In this document: piece after piece, positions 16,015-25,319 of the stretch
How positions within the stretch are numbered: the stretch's first letter is position 1
Layout: each line of letters opens with the position of its first letter
Origin: Branchiostoma floridae
Lineage: Eukaryota; Chordata; Leptocardii; Amphioxiformes; Branchiostomatidae
DNA length: 26,380 nucleotides
Direction: 5' to 3'
NCBI RefSeq assembly: GCF_000003815.2
Contig: NC_049993.1
Coordinates: 20,710,394 to 20,736,773, forward strand
Program-made: the position numbers and the translations under genes
Notes under the pieces: generated by a model
Database searches by the model: none
What the model was told of the DNA's origin: nothing
The model's input: only the letters and a program-made list of their open reading frames with translations

Positions 16015-17814
16015 ATGGCGGCTGCAGCGTCAACCTTGGGGGAGCACTTCTCAGAAGAGCTGACCTGCAGCATCTGCCTGGAGCTGTTCACCAGGCCCAA
16101 GGTGCTGCCCTGTCAGCACACCTTCTGTCAGGACTGTCTACAGGACCATGCAGGGAAAAAGAAACACCTGAAGTGCCCAAACTGTCGACAGCAGGTAGAG
16201 TTGTCATCCCAGGGGGTCGCAGGTTTGCAGGACAACCACTTGGTTACAAGTCTGTGTGAGAGGCTGCAAAACCAGGCCACACTGTCGGGGGAAACAAGGG
16301 AACAACCCCAGTCTGGAAACAGGTGCAGTTTTCACCCCTCAGAGGAAGCCAAGCTCCTCTGTAAGCAGTGTAATATACCAGTTTGTAACGAGTGTTTGGA
16401 TGAAATGCACAGTGATCATGCAACAATGAGCCTGAAAAAGGCATTACAAGAAAGGGAGCAACTCATTGCTGAGGGGAAGAACATATTGGAGACTTTCCAT
16501 AGTTTCATTCTAATTCTTAAGGAGAAGGAAAAGTCCTTGAATGAACAGAAACAGCAAACAGACAAGAGCATAAACCAGACCTACAAGCAAATGGTGCAGA
16601 AACTCACAGAGAACAGAGACCATCTTCTGTCTAGAGTTGACAACAAACACAGGAAAAATAAGGAGGTGTTACAGAAGGAAAGGGACAGGCTTCTGGCAGG
16701 TAAAAATGAACTGTCTACTGTCTGTGGTCGGGCAGAGAAAGAAAGGCAGAAAGGTGCTTTTAGTGAAAGAACTGTTTTGATACAGGTGGTAGGAAAGTAC
16801 AGAGGAAAAGCAGCAGCACCAACTCCTGTACAAACCCAGTCTGCTGTCTTTCAGCCCACAGACACCCCAGCGCCAGTATTGGGGGATGTGACAGTCCCTG
16901 TAGTAGCAAAAACTAGACATGGAGGTCACTACCAAGCAGAAACGGTTTTAATTCTTCATGGAGAGGGCAGAGAAACAGGAACAATTCATGACTCGTGTGT
17001 CAAGCTCAAGCTTGTTTCTGTGTCAGATGAAGGGGAGATCTTTTTAGCAGACTGTGTGAACCAAAAGATCCAAGTCTTCACCCTGCAGGGAACTTTTGTG
17101 AGACAGTTCCCAACAGTCGTGTCGGGTGAAGAGAAGATGGGCCCAAATGATGTGGCCACAGACGGGAAGGGGAACCTGTGGGTGGTGGGGGGTACATACT
17201 CTGCTGACTATGCAGTGCAGTACAACAAACAGGGCAGGATGCTGAGGAAGATTGATCTACAGTGGGTACACAGGAATAGAGGTATTGCCGTGGACACCAG
17301 GAGGAACCACATCCTCATCACACAAGCTACAGGAGATGGGGACAATGAACATGGTGAAGTTTTGGTGTTCAGGCCGGATGGGACACTTGTGAGAACTGCA
17401 AGTAGAAGCTGGATGGGATGGTTCAAATCTCTATTCTGGAAGCAGAGGATCCAGATGAAGCATCCACGATACATCACTGTTGATGAGGAAGGGACCATTT
17501 TCGTGACAGACTGTGGGAATGACTGCGTCTTTGTGTACAACGGGGACGGACAGTTTCTGTTCCAGTTCGGAGGTTTTGGAAGTGGTAAAGGTCAGCTGTA
17601 CTGTCCTGCTGGCATCTGTACAGACAGGGCTGGTTACATTGTCGTGGCAGACGCTGGAAACAGTCGTGTGGTGATGTTCGACAAGACTGGCAGTTTCCTC
17701 AAACACATCACTACAGACGTGGAGACACCGTGGGGTGTTGCCATGGCACCACAGGGACAACTGGTGGTGACAAATTGTGATTATAGCAGTAATGTCATCA
17801 TCCAAGTCCTCTAA
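16015..17814 (+). CDS. TRIM-NHL gene C: RING E3 ligase without membrane segment, 599 aa
   Basis: Intact single-exon gene starting at CAAAATGGC, as in A and B. The RING uses C18, C21, C33, H35, C38, C41, C54 and C57; the B-box uses C104, H107, C116, C119, C124, C127, H132 and H135. A coiled coil spans about 136-265. The segment between coiled coil and NHL (about 270-308) is Pro/Ala/Val-rich and lacks the hydrophobic helix of A and B, so C is probably cytosolic. NHL repeats run from about 309 to 599. The first blade is worn (LHGEGRETGTIHDS in place of FGGEGSGTGQF). Blade 4 holds an aromatic insert at about 463-480 (SWMGWFKSLFWKQ). The B-box region is closer to gene A than to B. A poly(A) signal lies about 185 bases after the stop. 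Expected role: ubiquitin ligase with an NHL recognition surface; target unknown. Confidence 0.93.
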   Translation: MAAAASTLGEHFSEELTCSICLELFTRPKVLPCQHTFCQDCLQDHAGKKKHLKCPNCRQQVELSSQGVAGLQDNHLVTSLCERLQNQATLSGETREQPQSGNRCSFHPSEEAKLLCKQCNIPVCNECLDEMHSDHATMSLKKALQEREQLIAEGKNILETFHSFILILKEKEKSLNEQKQQTDKSINQTYKQMVQKLTENRDHLLSRVDNKHRKNKEVLQKERDRLLAGKNELSTVCGRAEKERQKGAFSERTVLIQVVGKYRGKAAAPTPVQTQSAVFQPTDTPAPVLGDVTVPVVAKTRHGGHYQAETVLILHGEGRETGTIHDSCVKLKLVSVSDEGEIFLADCVNQKIQVFTLQGTFVRQFPTVVSGEEKMGPNDVATDGKGNLWVVGGTYSADYAVQYNKQGRMLRKIDLQWVHRNRGIAVDTRRNHILITQATGDGDNEHGEVLVFRPDGTLVRTASRSWMGWFKSLFWKQRIQMKHPRYITVDEEGTIFVTDCGNDCVFVYNGDGQFLFQFGGFGSGKGQLYCPAGICTDRAGYIVVADAGNSRVVMFDKTGSFLKHITTDVETPWGVAMAPQGQLVVTNCDYSSNVIIQVL

Positions 17815-17998
17815 CTAGCCGCACGGAAACCACGAAAGCAATGATGATGACTTTTTCTTTGGCTCAACACGAACATGACTTGGATGTAAAAATCAGTTGT
17901 TTTTCATCTGCGAGTAGCACAGTGTGATGTGTGTATGAAACGTTTACTATCAAGTATTCTGATGTATGCAAAGATGTCAACACTATATGTAATATCTA

Positions 17999-18004
17999 AA
18001 TAAA
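17999..18004 (+). terminator. Poly(A) signal AATAAA of gene C
   Basis: Canonical hexamer about 185 bases after the gene C stop, followed by A-rich repeats (AAACAAACAAACAAAAAA). Confidence 0.55.
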
Positions 18005-18113
18005 CAAACAAACAAAAAACGACAGTCAGTAAATATTTTTTGACAACCTCAAGTCAGCCTTACACATGTTATGTCAGTCATATTCAGAATTTAGGAAACT
18101 AGAGCTGTATGTT

Positions 18114-18290
18114 TCCCATTCAGAAACTTTATTCAAACCCACACGATGCAGAAATGTTTCACTGGTGTGACTTCTTCTGTAATTTGGGTCCTGGCTTTTA
18201 AATGTTTTATAGACCAGGTGTATTGTACCCTAGGTGGCTTGACCAATCACAGCTCAGTTATATAAGTGCAGTCTACTCTAGGTCTATGCG
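18114..18290 (-). mobile_element. Penelope-like terminal relic (reverse)
   Basis: On the minus strand the segment reads CAGAAGAAGTCACACCAGTG, then GAAACATTTCTGC and AATAAAG. This is the same order as the termini at 1483-1726 and 2193-2280 but with a damaged core (CAGAAGA instead of CTGAAGA). It also has TTATATAAGTGC, like 1670-1685. It is a decayed solo terminus; limits approximate. Confidence 0.4.
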
Positions 18291-18299
18291 TACCTGCAC

Positions 18300-18860
18300 T
18301 GCATGACCTTGCTTGACCTCTTAGGAATGACTTGATCTATTGTTCTTGCTACAGAACAATTCTACTTGTCATAAAGTTGTAGTTTTGCCTACACATTGTA
18401 CAAATAGAAATACAAGAAGTGTCAGTTCTTTTTTAGTTTATGTACATTTGTGTGGTGTGCATGTGTATAGCATATATTGCAGGATTTTTGACAAGTTCCT
18501 GCCTAAGTCTTTGTATATTTAGATGGGCATATCAAAAATTCAATTTTACATTGTGTGAAGTGGGTTACATTGCTATAAGTGTGTATTTGGTAGCACAATT
18601 ATAGTTTATCTAGCAATCCCATGCAACTGAAATCCTGTCACCTGATATGATGATTAATTTGAGCAATAAACATGTTTACACATACCTGCACAACACGTAT
18701 TCATTTACGTAACAGTGCGTAACTGTGGGCTAGATTGCTATCAAGGTAATTTTCTCCTCAATTAGACCCCCTCACATTCTTTCAGCATCAGCAATACTCA
18801 TTAATCTAGCACCATGCTTGGAGGCAGCCATCTATAAAGGTCTACATTCAGCATTCTTCT
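18300..18860. other. Intergenic or intronic DNA, no gene seen
   Basis: AT-rich, without long frames or recognisable repeats. None of the exons expected for the N-terminal half of SGTA (dimerisation domain, TPR1, TPR2) were found here. Confidence 0.5.
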
Positions 18861-18864
18861 GTGT

Positions 18865-19437
18865 ATCATGTTTTTGGGTAGAAAGTTGCCATCTGAGCCG
18901 GCATGCCAAGGTGAAGGAAAGTTATAATTATCAGAAAGCTCTAGATCTGGATTCTTGTGGCACATACCTACTGTTTCTCATGCCCTATCTACTTGCTGTG
19001 TATCTCCCTTGTTCAAGGATGGCATAATCTAAGCTGAGTCAGCACCAGGGTTGTGGCCAGCACCTGTCCTTCAGTCCTTTGAAGGAATTTTGCATCTGGG
19101 GACTGAAAAAAGTTTTCCCCATTCCGTCCCCTGGGACAGACAAAAATTGATATGTAAAGATATAAAAAAACTGAAACCCATGTTTTCTTCTTCACCAAAA
19201 CAGATGCCATTCAACACCTTAGTCTACAAGCAAAATTTGCACCTCAAAATGCAGGAAATGGTGTTTCAGAGGGTCCTGATTTAAAAATCTGGGATCCAGA
19301 CCCCCTAGAAATGACGCGCATGTCTTCGGTGCTCGATAGGATTCCCATTCAAAATCAAGGGGACTGAAAATGATTACAGGCTGGCTACAACCCTGGTCAG
19401 CACACAAGGCAAAGTTACAAGAAAGCTCTTAGGTTCT
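18865..19437 (+). pseudogene. Two decayed tandem copies of the SGTA TPR exon and its splice acceptor
   Basis: Copy 1 (about 18880-18955: CTGAGCCGGCATGCCAAGG, AAAGTTATAATTATCAG, GCTCTAGATCTGGA) matches the true exon at 19508-19565. Copy 2 starts with a copy of the intron end (TACCTACTGTTTCTCATGCC at 18966, against TACCTACTGTTTCTTACGCC at 19447). It then reads GGATGGCATAATCTAAGCTG, the counterpart of the exon start GGATGGCGTACTCCAACCTG but with an in-frame TAA. Copy 2 is interrupted by a 350-bp MITE and resumes at 19404 (ACAAGGCAAAGTTACAAGAAA). Three units in a row, only the last of them intact, point to old tandem duplication followed by decay. Confidence 0.75.
19046..19395. mobile_element. 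hAT-like MITE with perfect 8-bp target duplication
   Basis: Both ends read CAGGGTTGT-GCCAGC inward (one mismatch in the first 16 bases). The 8-bp word GTCAGCAC flanks both sides (19038-19045 and 19396-19403). CAGGG ends with an 8-bp duplication are diagnostic of hAT. The 350-bp length and lack of a frame make it a non-autonomous copy. The target is the decayed SGTA exon copy 2. Confidence 0.88.
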
Positions 19438-19495
19438 TACCATGTACCTACTGTTTCTTACGCCCTATCCACATGTTGTACCTCTCTTGTTCCAG

Positions 19496-22400
19496 GATGG
19501 CGTACTCCAACCTGAGTCAGCATGAGAAGGCTAAGGAGAGTTATCAGAGGGCCTTGGAGCTGGACCCTGACAACGTGACCTACCAGACCAACCTCAGACT
19601 CGCCGAGCAGAAGCTCAGGGAAATGAACCTAGGGGGCCCTGGAATGGTGAGGGTTAAGACAAGCATTTCATCTAAGACTTTTTCAAAACATTTTTTTTTT
19701 AATCATTGCAAGCTAGAATTTTGTTTCTCCTGTCGATCGGACAAATGAGGAGGCAGACAGGCTATTTGCCTGTTTGCCTGACCTGCACATGACTTTTTAT
19801 GGTGAAGGAGGGGTGTGCAATTCCTTCTCCATCCTCTCGTCTACTGGAGCACTAAGTCTCACAGGGGCAGAACTGTATGACACGTGTGAGACGGCTTCAG
19901 CAGATGCAGCTTTGTTGTTCGGAGTATCCGTCTCCTAGGAGGACTTCCAACCAAGGATGTAGAATAGTGAAAAAGTGAAAAGCTAGAATAGTGTTTAGTA
20001 TTTCTGACATTTTGAAGGTGGGCTGTACTATTGTGACAGTCCTAAGATTTGTCAGTTATGTTTTTTTGCATTTGTCGGTCTGGTAAGACAATGAATAGCA
20101 CAGAAGTAAAGAAAGAAAACTGAAGTGATACAGGGCACTATGTGACTAGGCAAAACAACCATGTAAGGAACCGACTAGGGAGAAAGAAGGCAACGGAAAA
20201 GATGGGAGGATAATACCACAAAATTAAATCCCTGCAAAGTTGGGTACATTTACAATTAGTCAGTCTAAGGGATAGATGAAATGAGAATACATTTTCCTCT
20301 TCTAATTCTCTCATTTATGTTTTTCACACATTTTCTGTCATCAACATGCTCTTCTTCCATGCAGGGAGGACCTGGTCCAGGCCTTGGAGGAATGGGTGGA
20401 TTGCCAGGAGGCCTAGGGGGCCTTGGAGGCATGGGTGCAGGCGGGTTAGGAGGGATGGACCTAGGGGGCCTTCTGAACAACCCTATGCTGATGAACATGG
20501 TAGGTGTGAGGGGGGTCATACGTGAGGGGGGGGGATTGTGTGAAGGGGGATAGACCTGGTGTGTGTGTGTTAGGGGGGGGGAGTGGTGCTTTATTGGGTT
20601 TACAACATCATGGAGATATCCGTTCCAAATTTGATAGTCACGAGAAGAACGGACACTAAACCGGATAGTGAGTGAGTGAATTGGAGGACACAGTTTTGAC
20701 TGCATTTTTTTTTTCTTCTAATGAGTTAAGGACTGCAACCCTTTCTGGCAGCGTGCATGTCAGGTGAGAGATACAGCCGGAATCAGACTCATGACTTCTA
20801 GCTCCATAGGAAGGGCTGTTAACCACTGAACTACGATGCTACCAGGTAGTAATGATGACGACCAGTGCGTGACTTGTTGTCTGTGTTTCTCTCCTCAGGC
20901 GACCCAGATGATGCAGAACCCCCAGATGCAGCAGATGTGAGTATGGCAGATCCAAATACACTCATCCCTTCTTGGATGTACATGTAGTTTCTGAGTGCCG
21001 GAAAGAAAACTAGACTCTTTTTCTAGTGGGTAAGAGGGAAAATACTCTATCCAAGAAGCTTTCTCAACTGTTAAACGATAAAGAAAAGTGCCAGTACAGT
21101 AATTTTTTTCTCAAAATGCAAACTGCTTGTTTCTCTATTGATTATGAGGATAGGCAGCACAGAGAGGGCTTAAGTATAGTCTGTGGGAGTAAACTTCTTT
21201 AAAAGACCCGAGACCTTCGTAAGGATAACAATGTAGTTGTAAAACTTTTATTCCATCTTAATCTAAAGAAGGCAGAGCAACAGTTTTTCCTAATTTCTCC
21301 TAATTTCTTTCCTGATTTCCTTTTCGTTCGCAGGTTGGGAAACTTATTAGGCAGCGGCGGTGCACCTGGCCAAGCCCCCTCATCAGGCGAGGCACCGGCG
21401 GGGCCAGGGGGCCTTAATATGTCAGAATTCTTACAAGCGTAGGTTTTTATTTCTTAACATAAATGTTGGTGTGACGTCCATCCCCTCTGTAGTGTATAGG
21501 GAGTATTGTGTTGCTTTTGAGACAACAATTCGTTGTCTCTGTTCTTTATGTCTTGTCTTTGTTTTATTTTAGTCTATTTTGGTATCATTTTAGTGTTCTG
21601 TAAGTCAGTGTTGACTTTCCAACAGACATTTCATAATGCCACCACAGTAATTTATAAGACTATTTTTTGTGATGTGAAGTGCTTTCCTTCACAGCAGGCT
21701 CAGCTGAAGTTTTTGGTACAATTTAAACCCAGGGAAAGAAGCTTTTAAAAGTAAAATCAGATTGAATCTTTGACTGCATTTGTTATAGTAGACTATTTTG
21801 TGAGATTCAGCTAGAATAGTATATAATTGGTAATAAATTGGTAGATTCTGAATAGTATATTAATTGGTACCAAACCATGGAAAGAAGACAGTGCTGTACA
21901 ATGAATCTTGTACAATGTTAATATGTATCCTGCACTTCCACCAGTGGACAGCAGGTGGCGTTTTTATATAGTAGAATCTTTGGTGACACATTTTTTTCTG
22001 CACTTCCACCAAAGGCCAGCAGATGGTGCTGTTAGTGTGTAATCTTTGTTGACACATCTTTATCCTGCACTTCCACCAGTGGTCGGCAGATGGCGCTATT
22101 ATTCTAGTAGAATCCCTTAGCCTGGTAACATGTTTGCCTGCACTTCCGCCAGTGGCCAGCAGATGGCGCAGCAGATCCAGCAGCAGAACCCTGAGCTCGT
22201 GGAGCAGCTGAGGACACAGATGCCCCGCAACCCGCCCGACGGAGACCCCGACAATCCCGACGGGAAGCCAGGTGGGACTGATGGTCCAACTAGTTTTGTT
22301 TTAGGCTATAGGAGAACTCTTTTTACACAACCAGCAGGTACTTATATTGCTTATGTCAGAGCTTCTAACTGGGGTTCTGCTTCTCACTGCTATATGTAGC

Positions 22401-22655
22401 CGATGTAGGTGGCACTTTTGCGGTGAGAAAACCGGGACGAGGGGGGATACAAGCTTAGCCATGCTTAGCCATGTATATTCTACCAACCTGATGAAACTAT
22501 TTTCGGTAGTTTTGTTTTGTTTTGTTTTGTTTATTAGAACCGTAAAAGATGTATTGACTGAAATGTTAGTTAAAAGAACAAATGATTATCATAGCAGTAT
22601 CAGAGACTTTGCAGAGTGACAATATTTGTTCTTTTCTTTTTCAGATGAGAAATGA
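19496..22655 (+). CDS. SGTA: SGTA, C-terminal six coding exons
   Basis: Orthologue of small glutamine-rich TPR co-chaperone alpha, which binds tail-anchored membrane proteins and Hsp70/Hsp90 and works with BAG6 and the GET machinery. Exons with GT-AG borders: 19496-19646, 20365-20499, 20899-20936, 21334-21438, 22153-22271, 22645-22655 (stop 22653-22655). Phases agree across all joins, giving about 185 residues. Exon 1 completes TPR3 and the following helix (YQRALELDPDNVTYQTNL, AEQKLRE). Exon 2 is Gly/Leu/Met-rich and ends LLNNPMLMNM. Exons 3-5 give the Met/Gln-rich client-binding region (QMMQNPQMQQM, QQMAQQIQQQNPELVEQLR), and the protein ends PDGKPDEK. The acceptor phase requires an upstream exon, but N-terminal exons are not in the 1.7 kb upstream nor recognised elsewhere in the window. 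Confidence 0.9.
20508..20582 (+). other. G-run cluster at 5' end of SGTA intron
   Basis: Four runs of five or more G (20510-20515, 20526-20534, 20545-20549, 20573-20581) lie on the sense strand just after the donor at 20500. The RNA could form a G-quadruplex. A GT repeat lies between the last two runs. Confidence 0.5.
21930..22168 (+). repeat. Four ~70-bp tandem units, the last forming the splice acceptor and start of an SGTA exon
   Basis: Units start CTGCACTTCC at 21930, 21998, 22065 and 22138. Each contains the acceptor-like CCACCAG or CCGCCAG and a CAGCAGRTGGCG-type core (21948-21960, 22016-22028, 22083-22095, 22156-22168). The last unit is the real acceptor (AG at 22151-22152) and the first codons GQQMA. 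Each core also fits the CTCF consensus CCASYAGRKGGCR fully or nearly so. Confidence 0.75.
22510..22531 (+). repeat. TTTTG microsatellite in last SGTA intron
   Basis: Four to five tandem GTTTT pentamers. Confidence 0.8.
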
Positions 22656-23440
22656 TGAAACCCGACGTCAACAAGAATGTAGTTAGTGAAGACTTTGATT
22701 AAACCAGCATCGGTCAGACATGTAGCTACAGGACAAGTGTTGTCATATGGCAAAAATCTGCAAATTTAAGCTTGCCAGTAAAGCTTAGAGGAAAGATAAA
22801 GTTCTTGAAGGAAAATCTAGTGCCCAAGCTAGGTATCCGTAAAAACAGGGACTTAAGTTTTATATGCACTGTTGCATTTGGCCTGATAAAGTCAGTCAGC
22901 ACTTTGGAGTTGGATGTAGTCGTTCAAAGTAGATACTCAATATGACAATGAAAATTAGACATCCTGGACATGGTTCTGGAAATGGTCAGACGTTTCAGAG
23001 AGCTTCCGCTGACGAGCTTAGGCTACTAAAAACAATGTTGGTTGGTTTTTGGACAGAAATAAAGATAATGACTAAAATCATGTAGAGTGGGGAGTTGCTA
23101 CATGCAGAATACTAAATGGATTGATGTGGGTCTGACTTTTAGGTTAGCCAACGAAACCAAGACTTTATCCATGTAGACTTGAGTTGTATTTATTTGGTTA
23201 GGAATGTATTTTTATCTGGCTCTGACTATTGCCGTAATTAGAAAAAGAAATTAATGTATGTACAACCAGTAATTGGGAAAATACGTAAACGATAACAAGT
23301 TGTTTCCAGTCAGAAGCAAATAGCAACGACTCATCATATGCAGAAATCTAAGGTACTGCTTCAATAACTGTACTGACGAGGAAAGCTGTCTGCAAACCAA
23401 TGTCAAGAATTTTGAGGCAAATAAAACTACGAAATGAACA
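22656..23440 (+). other. SGTA 3' untranslated region
   Basis: Non-coding sequence from the stop codon to beyond AATAAA at 23420-23425; an earlier AATAAA lies near 23058. Either could end the transcript, and the second would give a 3' UTR of about 780 bases. Confidence 0.55.
23420..23425 (+). terminator. Poly(A) signal AATAAA of SGTA
   Basis: Canonical hexamer followed by a GT-containing stretch (TTGTTGCTGATGTT), about 765 bases after the stop. The AATAAA near 23058 is the alternative. Confidence 0.45.
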
Positions 23441-23686
23441 TTGTTGCTGATGTTACCTCTTGACTGTCAATAGGGAAGTTCGCCTCTTGTTAAAGTTTGA
23501 CTCTTGTCATTTAAGTTAGTCTCTTTTTTAAGTTCGTCTACCATCAAAGTTTGTCCCTTACATATAAGTTCAAATCCATCAAATCAAATTTAAGTACCAA
23601 ATCGACTCCCTTGATTGGCCACCTCTCTCGCCCCCCTCCCATTGGCTACTCTTGAGCCTCCTTGCCGGTGATCTTGTAGGTGACGG

Positions 23687-24487
23687 ACACCCGTCTTGCT
23701 GGTGTGACATTCAGCACCAGCTAGGGAAAGGGGCACCAGTCTTGTTGGTGTGACATTCAGCACCAGGGACAGGGGCACCAGTCTTGTTGGTGTGTCATTC
23801 AGCACCAGGGACAGGGGCACCAGTCTTGTTGGTGTGTCATTCAGCACCAGGGACAGGGGCACCAGTCTTGTTGGTGTGTCATTCAGTACCAGCTAGGGAA
23901 AGGGGCACCAGTCTTGTTGGTGTGTCATTCAGCACCAGGGACAGGGGCACCAGTCTTGTTGGTGTGTCATTCAGCACCAGGGACAGGGCACCAGTCTTGT
24001 TGATGTGTCATTCAGCACCAGGGACAGGGCACCAGATCTTGTTGGTGTGTCATTCAGCACCAGGGACAGGTGCACCAGTCTTGTTGGTGTGTCATTCAGC
24101 ACCAGGGAAAGGGGCATCAGTCTTGTTGGTGTGTCATTCAGCACCAGGGACAGGGCACCAGTCTTGTTGGTGTGTCATTCAGCACCAGGGACAGGGCACC
24201 AGTCTTGTTGATGTGTCATTCAGCACCAGGGACAGGGCACCAGTCTTGTTGGTGTGTCATTCAGCACCAGGGACAGGGGCACCATTCTTGTTGGTGTGTC
24301 ATTCAGCACCAGGGACAGGGGCACCAGTCTTGTTGGTGTGTCATTCAGCACCAGGGACAGAGACACCAGTCTTGTCGGTGTGTCATTCAGCACCAGAGGC
24401 AGGGGCACCAGTTTTGCTTGTGTGTCATTCAGTACTAGCAACAAGGGCTTGTTGGTTTGGTATTCAGCAGTAGAGACGGGGCACCAA
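23687..24487. repeat. 42-bp minisatellite, about 19 units
   Basis: The unit holds GGGGCACCAGTCTTGTTGG followed by TGTGTCATTCAGCACCAG and GGACA; most units are 42 bp, several 41 bp. Two units (near 23719 and 23890) share an AGCTAGGGAAA variant, suggesting higher-order amplification of a block of four. Because 42 is a multiple of three, long frames appear on both strands, but the 41-bp units break them and I do not believe they are coding. Confidence 0.92.
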
Positions 24488-24516
24488 CCATTGCATGCTA
24501 TCTGCACTAAATGACA

Positions 24517-25319
24517 TTCAACACTACTCGTGAGATCAGTACATCTGAGCCAAAATATATGTCAACATGAAATACATGATTTATTCAGGAGTGGATTGCA
24601 GCTAGTGTATTATCGCTATAAAACGTTTTACACACTCAGGTTGCTGCCATATACAGTAGAACAGTACTGACATAGTATTACATACATAAACCCAAACATG
24701 CTGTATCTGTGGAAATAATGGAATTTGAAGTCTGTTTATTATAATAAGTACTGTTTATATATTGAAAGGTCGTTAAAAAAGCAAAAGATGCTATGTATTT
24801 CAAAGGTAATTTTTTTCATTTATGTTGCCTGTATCATGTTTTCCTCCATTTACTTGCTTTGTATATACAAATCAATACATTATATGTATAGCTGTTTGAA
24901 GTTCAACACTACTTATGAGATGAGTACGCTTGTCAGCCAAAATACATGTCAACATGAAATACATGATTTATTCAGGAGTGGATAGCTGCTAGTGTATTAT
25001 CGATATAGAAAGTTTTACACACGTGCACTACAGGTTTTTGCCATATAAAGTAAAACAATGACATACATGACATTCTATATACCCAAACATGCTGTATCTG
25101 TGGAAATAATGGAACTTGAAGTCAAAGTACTGTTTATATATTGACAGGTCACTAAGAAAGAAAAAGATGCTATGTATTTATTTCGAAGGCAATTATTTTT
25201 TTCATTTATGTTGCCTGTGTATTGTTGTCTGAAGGTTTTTCCTCCATTTACTTGCTTTGTATAAACAAATCAATACATATACGTTAGTTTCAGTTTTTAT
25301 TATATGGCTGCTTGAAGTT
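24517..25319. repeat. Tandem duplication of a ~400-bp AT-rich segment
   Basis: 24517-24901 and 24902-25319 are head-to-tail copies. They share TTCAACACTACT, TGTCAACATGAAATACATGA, CCCAAACATGCTGTATCTGT and CCTCCATTTACTTGCTTTGT in the same order, with small indels. No coding capacity is apparent. Confidence 0.88.

Noticed and set aside
19473-19748. 91-codon frame as a stand-alone small gene
   Set aside because: Only 19496-19646 is coding; the rest is intron after a good GTGAGG donor, and the next SGTA exons continue the protein.
23784-24473. 229-codon Cys/His-rich frame on the plus strand
   Set aside because: It is translated minisatellite; the reverse strand is equally open, 41-bp units shift frames and no known domain is present.
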